A DNA stretch of 64,000 bases from Cynocephalus volans. Its lineage: Eukaryota; Chordata; Mammalia; Dermoptera; Cynocephalidae. Below, one piece after another: positions 55,691 through 64,000 of this stretch. The notes under the pieces are model-generated. The model saw only the letters and a program-made list of their open reading frames with translations. It was not told the origin of the DNA and ran no database searches. The number at the start of each line of letters is the position of its first letter. The first letter of the stretch is position 1. The stretch covers positions 69,794,501-69,858,500 of the forward strand of contig NC_084466.1 in the NCBI RefSeq assembly GCF_027409185.1, read 5' to 3'. The translations under genes were made by a program, and so were the position numbers.

Positions 55691-57041
55691 TTCTGCAGCA
55701 CATTACATGCTACGTAATTTATTACTTGTCATGTCTCTCATTTCTTGTCTGTCTCTTCCTCCCTCACCTCCACCCCATCTAGAATATAAACGTCACGAGA
55801 CACGCCGTGTCTTGCATAGAACGTGAGACTGTTTCTGCTCCGGGGCAGCTGAACGTTCCCACGTACCTGAGGGTCAGACCAGTGAACACCCCGGGGAGAA
55901 GCAGTTTCCCGGGCGCGATGCGAGAGGGCCGGGCAAGCAGAAAGCCGTCCACCTCCGCGGGAGCTGCTGCAGCCTTTGCTTACTGAAATCCGAAAGAACC
56001 TCTTTCAGAAAATCTGATTTTCTTGAGATGAATAGCACAATAGCCGGCAGTTTGGGTTTTCATACGTTAGCGTTTAATTATACAGCCGTCCTCCTGGTGG
56101 GAAGATGAGAGAGAGGGGGCAGAGGAGGTCTTGGCGGGGTGACACCCAAAGCAAGGAGGCTCCAGGAACCCAGAAGCAACGAAGAGACAGGGGCACAGGA
56201 GAGACTGAGTACAAAAGGCAGGGGCGGCGGGGACCAGGCACCTCCAGACACTTCAGAGTTTGTTCTGCCTGGAAACATCCCCGCCATCTCCAAGTCACTT
56301 GCTCGGCCCTGTACCACACGCCCCATCGCTCACCCAAGTCAGGAAGCCTCACGACGACTTACGCCCAAGTGAGCCCACATTGCCTCATTCTCTCCTTTTC
56401 TCTGTGCCTTCAGCTAATGCATTACTTTGGAAAGATGTTTATAATAATCTAATACTCTTGCTAGTGGAGCCACAAGTAAATTGAAGTAGTAAGCCGAAAC
56501 TGCTGGGTAAGTGGTTTTATTCTGCAGGCTTGCTTCACAAAGAGCAAACCTCAGTGTTCCAACGCCATTGCCGGCCTGGTGAGCTGGATTTCCAAATATT
56601 GACTGTTCCTGGACTCCTTGTTACAGGATTTCATCCATCTGCTGTGACACATGATTAGCCTGTGCTGGGTAATCCTGACGTCATTGAGAAAATTAAATGA
56701 GATAAGGATGGAAATTGTTTAGTACGCAATGATGGCAGTTAGTATTGTTATTATTACCATATTGCAGGTGTCTATAGTGCCTCCCAATTTCATTGGAAAA
56801 AGTTTTATATACCTTTTTACTTAGAGGCACTGAAAGTTAATTCAGAGTTGATTTTACGGAAAAGGGTGATTTTGCACATCAAATAAAGTATACCGATTCT
56901 ATGAAATGGAAATATGAAATCATAAATTCTGGATATGCAATAATAGTCTACCAACCCTGAAAACAAAATGTAAATCCTATAGCTAAAAAATAAATATATT
57001 GGTATTGATGAATACTGATACATAGACAACAAAGCAACATA
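55691..57041. other. no recognisable feature
   Basis: Intergenic sequence with no supported gene, RNA or nameable repeat. The 115-residue frame at 56105-56452 overlaps others on both strands and shows no domain. Confidence 0.35.
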
Positions 57042-57123
57042 CGAATGTATTTCAGAAAGTTCGTGGAAAAATAGAATTAAAAGATAGTACAAATCTTTCC
57101 ATGAACTTTTTGAAGTACCCTCA
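57042..57123. mobile_element. palindromic mariner-like MITE, copy 2
   Basis: An 82-bp element flanked by TA on both sides. Its ends (CGAATGTATTTCAGAAAGTT and GAACTTTTTGAAGTACCCTC) are inverted repeats of each other, and the core AGAATTAAAAGATA(G)TAC and AAATCTTTC is shared with the copy at 6151-6231. Confidence 0.65.
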
Positions 57124-57504
57124 TATTTACTGAGAAATAAAGTTACATATACAGGTGATCCTAGAGACTAAAAAGCAATTCACAATATAAGTTAAATTTG
57201 ATTGCCTATGAAGTACATGCCAACAAAGCAAGTATGATAAAAGTGGAATAAAACAAGCAGCAAAATACATTTGATGAATGCATAAGCAAGTAACCACAGT
57301 TCCTATAAAACTCACCTGTGCTGTGATATTTGTGTTCTGCCACCCTGCCACTATGGAGAAGTAGTTTCACATTTACCCTACTGTGGTCCACTAGTGTGAA
57401 TGCAAACGGCAGATTTGCAGAATATTTCTAACTTTTCCTGAATTTTTCTAGGTGTATTTTTCATTTAGATCTTTCCAAGATATATTATTTACTAGATCTG
57501 AAGC

Positions 57505-59800
57505 ATTCCTTAGAATTATCATAGCATCCCTTCATGATAGACTGTCAGCAAATTAGGTATAGAAGGAAAATATCTCAACACGATAAAAGCCATATATGAC
57601 AAACCCACCGCCAGTATCATCCTGATATTGAATGGGAATAAGACAAGGTTGCCCACTCTCACAACTCCTATTTTACAGAGTATTGTAAGTACTAGCCAGA
57701 GCAATCAGTCAAGGGAAAGAAAGAAAGGGCATCCAGATTGGAAAAGATGAAGTCAAATTATCCCTGTTTGCAGATGACATGATCCTACATACAGAAAAGC
57801 CTGAAGACTCTACCAAAAATCTCTTAGAGCAGAAAACGATTTCAGTAAAATTGCAAGATACAAAATGAACACACAAAAATCAGTAGTGTTTTTATCTTCC
57901 AACAACAAACTAGCAGAAAAAGAAATCAAAAAAGCTAGCCCATTTACAATAGTCACCAAAAAACTAAAATACCTAGGAATGAATTTAACCAAGGAGGTGA
58001 AATATTTCTACAATGAGAACTATAAATCACTCTTGAAAGAAATTAAAGAGGACACAAAAAGATGGAAAGACATTGCATGCTCTTGGATTGGAAGAATTAA
58101 TGTTGTGAAAATGTCCATACTACCCAAAGTGATCTATAGATTCAATGCAATCCACATCAAAATACCAATGATATTCCTCACAGAAATGAAAAAAAAAAAA
58201 TCCTAACATTCATGTGGAACAACAAAAGACGCTGAATAAGCAAAGCAATCCTAAGCAAAAAATAATAATAATAAAATAAAGCTGGAGACACAACACTACC
58301 TAACCTCAAATTATACTACAAATCTATAGTAACCAAAACAGCATGGTACTGGCAGAAAAACAGACACTCAGATCAATGGAACAGAAAGAGAACCCAGAAA
58401 TCATCCCACATAGTTACAGCCAACTGAAATTTAACAAAGGCACCAAGAACATATGCTGGGGAAAAGACTGCCTCTTCAATAAGTGGTGCTGGGAAAACTG
58501 GACATCCATATGTATAAGTATGAAACTAGACCCATACCTCCCTCCATATAACCCAAATCAACTCAAAATGGGTTAAAGACTTAAATATAACACCTGAAAC
58601 TATAAAACTCCTACAACAAAACATAGGGGAAACACTTTAAGAAGTAGGATTGGACAAAGACTTCATGACTATGACCCCAAAAGCACAAGCAACAAAGGAA
58701 AAATAAACAAATGGGATTATATCAAACTGAAAAGCTTCTGCACAGCAAAAGAATCAATCAACAGAATGAAAAGATAACCTACGAGTGCAAGAAAATATTT
58801 GCAAACTATGCATCCAACGAAGGATTAATATCCAGAATATACAAGGAACTCAAACAACTTAACAGTAAAAAACCCAAATAACCCAATTAAAAAATGGGCA
58901 AAAGAGCTGAATAGACATCTCTCAAAGGAAGATATATAAATGGCCAACAAACACATGAGAAAATGCTCTACATCCCTAACCATGAGGGAAATGCAAATGA
59001 AAACCACATTGAGATATCATCTCACCCCAGTTAGACTGGCTGTTATCAAAAAGACAGAGAATAACAAATGCTGGTGAGTACGTGGAAAAAAGGGAACTGC
59101 CCTACACTGTTGGTGGGACTGTAAATTGGTGCAGCCATATGGAAAACAGTATGGATGTTCTTCTAACTATAGATAGAACTACAGATATGATCCAGCAATC
59201 CCACTGCTGGGTATATACCCAAAGGAATGGATATCATTATGTTGAAGGGATTCCTGCACTCCCATGTTAATCGCAGCTGTATTTACAATAGACAAGAGTT
59301 GGAGCCAACCTATATGTCCATTGTTGGATGACTTGGTATGGAAAATGTGGTATATATACACAATGGAATTCTACTCAGCCATAAAAAATAATAAAATTCT
59401 GCCATTCTCAGCAACATGGATGAACTTAGAGAAAATTATGTTAAGTGAAATAAGCCAGGCACAGAAAGAGAAATACTGCATGTCCTCACTCAGAAGTGGG
59501 AGCTAAAAAATAAACAAATAAATAAAAAAAGAGAAGATACAACAGTCACAATAATGCATTGAATTTTCAAACGGAGAGAACAGAACTGAGGTTACCAGAG
59601 ATGGGAAAGGGGGGGAAGTCAAGGAGGAATTGATAAAGGGCCATGAAAAATTATTAGATTGTATAATGTTGAGTATACTAATTATCCCGATTTGCGCATC
59701 ATATATGGTACACAGGTATTGATATTCAACCATTTCGGAAAAAAACAAAAACCCTAAAAACAGTGCAATAAATAGCAACAGATGGAGGCAGAAAAAAAAA
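57505..59800 (+). mobile_element. diverged L1 3' half
   Basis: Plus-strand ORF2 sequence from within the reverse transcriptase (the decayed equivalent of the ...LSLFADDM region near 57760) through the C-terminal part (58343-58576, 59264-59506: [20 protein letters not shown]) to a 3'UTR and A-rich tail near 59795-59804. Multiple stops and indels. Divergence is similar to the copy at 25.8-31.1 kb. Confidence 0.85.
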
Positions 59801-59804
59801 AAAA

Positions 59805-60879
59805 GAATTAACATAGTAAATAATGTTAAAATTGAATCTGGGGTATATTGGATATTATGGGAAGGAACTATATTAAAACAAAGTAAAATTTCTTGTACCA
59901 TTAAGCTAACCTAATATTTTAATATTTTAATATCTTTGCTATGGTTTTGTATAATTTAGCCTGCTTCAATTATTATTATGAATCCTATGCATAACATAAT
60001 TTTTCAGCTTTGTGAACCACTAGTCATTGAATCCCACCTCTAGTTCATTAGCTATCAACTTTCAAATGATCATTTATTCATAGAATGCTTTGGAATCAGG
60101 ATAATATTTGGGTGGGGGTGTATGTCATATGGCAGAACTACAACTGCCATACTGGACTCTAGATATCAGCAGAGGTTTCAAATATTTCTTCCTGGCAGCT
60201 GGACCAGCTCTTTCCTAGTGGTCCTTGTGCACCCGTGTGACTGCCCTGTGGTCTAATTTTCAGCGCTGGCCATCCTACTGCAGCAAACTAAGAATGCCTA
60301 TCTGTGTCTCAGGGTAAGACCCTTCCTGAACTCTCAGGCTGGCCTCGTCCAAAGATACTCTATAATTCAGGATATAGAAAAATTCTTCTTAACACCTAGT
60401 GCTAAACATACTTATTACTTTATAACACAATTGAATACAAGAGCAACACTATTTTTACTTAGATTTCTGCATTTGAATCATAGGTTTAAGAGATCTGCAG
60501 CACCATGAATTGGCTGGAAACAATTTTCTCCTTATTTTTAAAAATTGTTTCATTTCATTTTCTTTGGCACCCGCATGTAGAAATATAACATTCATAAAAA
60601 GAACAACAATATATTCTGGACTATTTGACATGGGTTGACTGATGAAAGTTCACTGTCAGGTTCAAAGTAGTAATTGCTGAAAAAATTAGCTTTGGTGTTC
60701 TCTAGGAATGGCTATATTGGAAATCAGAAGACATTCTTATAAAGAACAGTGTTTATATAACCTTCTAGATAATTTAGCATCCTCACCCAAAATTGTTTTC
60801 TGCACAGATTCCTCGATTTCTAATAAACTTTCAAAGGATATTACCATTCCACTTTCAATTTTTACTGTACCTGCAGCAA
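59805..60879. other. no recognisable feature
   Basis: AT-rich intergenic sequence. Nothing supported. Confidence 0.3.
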
Positions 60880-61060
60880 ACACCTATGTCGTGCTTACTC
60901 TGTGCTAGGCACAGTTATAAGCACTATTACATATTTTACTCACTTAATCCTCATAGCAACCTGTAAGGTAGGTGCTATCATTATTTCTTTTTTCACAGAA
61001 AAGGCAACAGGAGCACAGAGAGGGTGAGAAAACTTGCCCAAAGTCCCACAGAAACAGGCA
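60880..61060 (-). repeat. MIR SINE, well preserved 3' part
   Basis: GTGCTTACTCTGTGCTAGGC, TTAATCCTCATAGCAACCTG, GTAAGGTAGGTGCTATCATT and AAACTTGCCCAAAGTCCCAC match the antisense of the MIR core and tail. Confidence 0.8.
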
Positions 61061-62185
61061 GCACTTGGCTGCCTGGTCCTGCGCATCCTGCACCCACCAC
61101 ATTCTGCTGCTTCTCCTACAACACCTGAGCGGTGCAGGTTTGGTATGACTGCTTTCTTCTTCGTTTTCTTGCTTTTACTTTCTTGGAAGAAATTTTTAAA
61201 TTGTTTTAAAAATATGTTAGCATTTTTTTCTCTAATTACAGGAATTTTGTGGATGGTCTATGCCATGTGGCACCCTTCAAATAGCTTTGTCTGCTGATAG
61301 TATCAGGCCCCTGTCTCGGCCTCTTTACCTGACACCCATCTCCTATACTAAGGAGGTAAAGAGACCCGTGAAATTAACTCTCTAACATATTACTGAATAT
61401 CCTTCTTCCTTTGGTAGACTGTGACATTTGTGTGATGTTGTGAACCACCAACACTAAACAACGTCACCAGTAAATACATGAAATATTTTCTTTACAATTC
61501 TTCAGGCATTCAAAATTTGTCTGTGTTATTTTAGATTACCTTGACATCAGCTCCAACTTTACTTCATGATGGCAAGTTTATTGCTACTTTTCCCAAAAAA
61601 GATTATTTTCACAAAATCAAGTTTGACAGCAAGAGAGATTAAGTGATCTTTGAAAAACTTTTTCTTTTTTTCTTTTTCTTTTTTTTTTTTTTGCCTTAGC
61701 ATCATTTCATTAAAAAATCTGAATAATCATCCCTGTCTTACTGGATGTTGCAATTCAGTACTTATATATTTATTTTGCCAGTACAAGGTTTTCTTGTTGT
61801 GGGCAACGCTATTATCACAGTTTCAATAACCTCCCTTAAACAGTGTTCTTGACAACTTTTTTTATTCTCTGACTTTAAACCATTTCAGCATCTATTAGGA
61901 TTTAATTTTAACCAACGGAAAAGAAAACAAGAATAAGAAGCAGAAGTGAAATCCAGACCAGTCCACTTGCCCTCATTTATTATCCTGATCAGGAATAGAT
62001 GGAGGGAAGCTGAGAAAACTGACTGATTTGAAAAGTTACGTTGTGGCGTGACTGATTGATATCAACTTCATATTCCACTACTATTGACAATTCGTGCTGG
62101 GGGTGGAGGAGCTTTCAATATATAATAGTAGAAGCCCTTTATTTTAAATAGTTCAATCAACACCTACCATCTTAATTAGGAATAT
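61061..62185. other. no recognisable feature
   Basis: Unique-looking AT-rich sequence with a T-rich tract at about 61663-61692. No gene supported; the 87-residue frame at 61034-61297 partly lies in a MIR copy. Confidence 0.3.
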
Positions 62186-62190
62186 GTTTT

Positions 62191-62295
62191 GGGCGGGGTG
62201 GGGAGGGAGGTGACTGGCTTGTACAGGGATCCAAACCCTTGACCTTGGAGTTACCAACACCATGCTCTAACCAACTGAGCTAACCAGCCAGCCCA
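62191..62295 (-). mobile_element. tRNA-Ile-derived SINE
   Basis: The minus strand reads GGGCTGGCTGGTTAGCTCAG, TTGGTTAGAGCATGGTGTTG, GTAACTCCAAGGTCAAGGGT and TTGGATCCCTGTACAAGCCA, then a C-rich/A-poor end. AGGAATATGTT on the left and AGAGTATGTT on the right may be a diverged duplication. Confidence 0.78.
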
Positions 62296-62499
62296 GAGTA
62301 TGTTCTAATTAAAATCTCTCTAGTAGATATGTGCCTAAAGTTTCCTTTGCTCTTTGTCTTCCATACTCATCTTAGAAGCATGATTTTGCTGACACCAGCA
62401 CTTGGATGTTGTTAGTTGAACTTCAGCATGTTGTCATTTCAGGCTGGACTGATGCCAAAGGAACATACAATGCTACTGAATGGTCCTGAGAACCAGGGA

Positions 62500-62820
62500 A
62501 AGAGCCCCAGTGCAGAGTTAGGAGGCTTGTGGGCTGGCACTTATGGACCATGTGACTCACTTAATTTCTCTGAGGCTCATTTATCCCATTAGTAAATTAG
62601 GGATAAAAATCGTTGCCCTGGGCTGACTCGTTAGCTCACTTGGTTAGAGCGTGGTGCTGATAACACCAAGGTCCAGGGTTTGAGCCCTGTACCGGCCAGC
62701 CCCTGCTCCCCCTGCACCTCCGACCCCAAATCCTTGCCCTAACTACCTCGATTGTTATCATGATAATCAAATAAATAATGTATATGGCAGTTCTTACAAA
62801 ATATTCTATAAATTGAAATA
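62500..62820 (+). repeat. MIR SINE split by a tRNA-Ile SINE
   Basis: ATGTGACTCACTTAATTTCT, CTGAGGCTCATTTATCCCAT and AGTAAATTAGGGATAAAAAT are MIR core sequence. The match resumes after 62740 (TGATAATCAAATAAATAATG and following). Confidence 0.55.
62620..62727 (+). mobile_element. tRNA-Ile-derived SINE, best-preserved monomer
   Basis: Closely follows cytosolic tRNA-Ile: GGGCTGACTCGTTAGCTCAC, TTGGTTAGAGCGTGGTGCTG, ATAACACCAAGGTCCAGGGT and TTGAGCCCTGTACCGGCCAG, with the anticodon-loop equivalent CTGATAA. The A box (TTAGCTCACTTGG) and B box (GGTTTGAGCC) are recognisable. Flanked by AAATCGTTGCCCT (62607-62619) and AAATCCTTGCCCT (62728-62740), a 13-bp duplication with one mismatch. This copy identifies the SINE's tRNA parent. 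Confidence 0.85.
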
Positions 62821-62919
62821 CAGAGCTCTGAAAAGACCAAGATGGTTAGAAATTTTTTAAAAATAGGAAGCCATCAGTGTGGACTGATGAAGTGAAAGGA
62901 CTTAATTAAAAGTTTCCTA

Positions 62920-63511
62920 GGGTATGGAAGCAATTCTCCACAAATGGTCCCCCAATGAGCCACTCCTGCTGGTACTCGAAGGGAAGTGTGGTTCCCTCCC
63001 TTTGAATCTGCGCTGGCCCAGTGACTCGTTCAGCATCAGTAGAACGCAGTGGAAGTGATGTTATATGATTCAGTGCTGTGCAGCTTTAGCCTGGGCCGCC
63101 TGAAATGCTCAGTCTAAGGCAAGCCAGCTCCTCTGTAAGAAGCCCAAATATACTGAGATGTCATGCTGTGAGAAAGCCCACGCTGGCCAGGTAGAGAGAC
63201 CACGGAACAGGGCCAGCGATAGACAGAGACAGAAAGACACACAGAGACAGAAAGAGACAGAGAGATGCCTAGCCAGCCTCGTTTCTTCCAGCTACTCCAG
63301 CTGACACATCAGATGTGTGAGTGAAGAAACCATCATAGACATCTAGTCCAGACCGCCTGCTACCTGACTGCAACCACATGACAGACTTTGAGTAGGAACC
63401 ACCCATCTGAGCCCAGTTTACCACAGAACCATGAGAGATAATAAATTGTTTTAAGCCACTAAGGTTAGAGTGGTTTTCTGTGCAGCAGTTGATAACTGAA
63501 ATATAGGATGA
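62920..63511 (+). mobile_element. MLT1-type MaLR LTR
   Basis: The 3' end reads AATAAATTGTTTTAAGCCAC, TAAGGTTAGAGTGGTTTTCT and GTGCAGCAGTTGATAACTGA, diagnostic of MLT1 subfamilies, with the CAGAGACAGAAAG-type short tandem repeat at about 63222-63266 within. The left limit is approximate. Confidence 0.65.
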
Positions 63512-63767
63512 TTTTGTTTTTTTATTTTCATGGAAGGCTCGTTGAGTTAATTAGTGTCAAATTTCATGAGACATCTAGGACAGAGTCACTAACCTATATT
63601 ATAACAAATTTCATTCAATTTGCGTCCTCTTTACAAAGGCGCTTTCTTTCTAGAGTGCATTTCTAGGGTCACTGGGAAGAAAATAGCGAATCAATACGAG
63701 AATAGAAAGGGGGTGGAGGAAAACATTTTCCACTTTCAGGCTTTATTTTTGTCACTCATAAAGGATG

Positions 63768-64000
63768 TGTATTAGTCTGTTTTGTGTTGCTATAACAGAA
63801 TACCTGAGACTGGGTAATTTATAAAGAACAGAGGTTTATTTACTTACAATTCTTGGACAGCTGCATCTGGCGCAGGCCTCAGGCTGCTTGTTGACTCATG
63901 GCAGAAAGTGGCAGGCAGCCAGAGGGTACAAGGAGATCACATGGTGAGAGGAAGCAAGAGAGAGAGAGGGGAGGTGCCAGGGTCTTTTTAAACAACAAGC
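63768..64000 (-). mobile_element. MST-type MaLR LTR, cut by the window edge
   Basis: Begins TGTATTAGTCTGTTTTGTGT, TGCTATAACAGAATACCTGA and GACTGGGTAATTTATAAAGA, the antisense 3' end of an MST/THE1-like LTR with little divergence in this part. It continues through GGTGCCAGGGTCTTTTTAAA to the last base of the window. The low divergence of this otherwise mainly primate-lineage group supports a close relative of primates. Confidence 0.8.

Noticed and set aside
55115..55717. 200-residue frame as a novel gene
   Set aside because: No recognisable domain, overlapping frames on the other strand, GC-rich composition and no splice or start context to support it; kept only as a GC-rich region.
62620..62698. 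Functional tRNA-Ile gene
   Set aside because: Mismatches in stems, an A-rich SINE-like extension and a target-site duplication show a SINE rather than a tRNA gene.

Overview
This is a nuclear genomic window from a placental mammal. It is rich in L1 retrotransposons and contains one complete protein-coding gene, several pseudogene-type retrocopies, and many nested transposons. There are no Alu, B1/B2 or carnivore/ruminant SINEs. The lineage-specific SINEs are short elements derived from tRNA-Ile, accompanied by well-preserved MaLR LTRs (MLT1/MST type) and a Tigger1 copy. That set best fits a colugo (Dermoptera, whose CYN SINEs are tRNA-Ile derived). A rhinolophoid bat is the main alternative. 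The species call is inference.

The gene is SLC25A15 (ORC1/ORNT1, the mitochondrial ornithine carrier), on the minus strand. Six coding exons between 15991 and 37112 join with canonical splice sites and consistent phases into a 301-residue protein. A CpG island at about 39.38-40.18 kb holds the probable non-coding first exon (donor at 39800/39801). A long 3'UTR runs left from 15990 toward about 12.5-13 kb and includes a segment matching the start of the human MIR621 hairpin.

Region by region: 1-12 kb (downstream of the gene) is a stack of repeats: a Tigger1 DNA transposon split by an L1, another antisense L1 with its own target-site duplication, older L1 pieces, a MaLR LTR split by a SINE, and a 2.3 kb antisense L1. 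12-40 kb is the SLC25A15 transcription unit. Its largest intron (21010-33670) carries an MLT1A LTR, a NETO2 processed pseudogene (itself hit by a U2 snRNA fragment and by a MaLR LTR) and a diverged 5.3 kb L1. 40-64 kb (upstream of the gene) holds small DNA transposons, solo LTRs, a near-intact full-length L1 (45860-52644, with the ORF1/ORF2 layout), a young truncated L1 in inverted orientation (53799-54497, perfect 19-bp duplication), a GC/G-rich stretch near 55.4 kb, a further L1 half, MIR and MLT1 copies, and the start of an MST-type LTR cut by the window edge.

No new multi-gene system was found. The most unusual items are the 33-nt inverted U2 snRNA insertion with a 14-bp target-site duplication inside the NETO2 retrocopy, a near-intact L1 whose three frameshifts are all single extra A residues in A-runs, the inverted L1 pair at 52-54.5 kb, and a five-codon upstream ORF in SLC25A15 exon 2.
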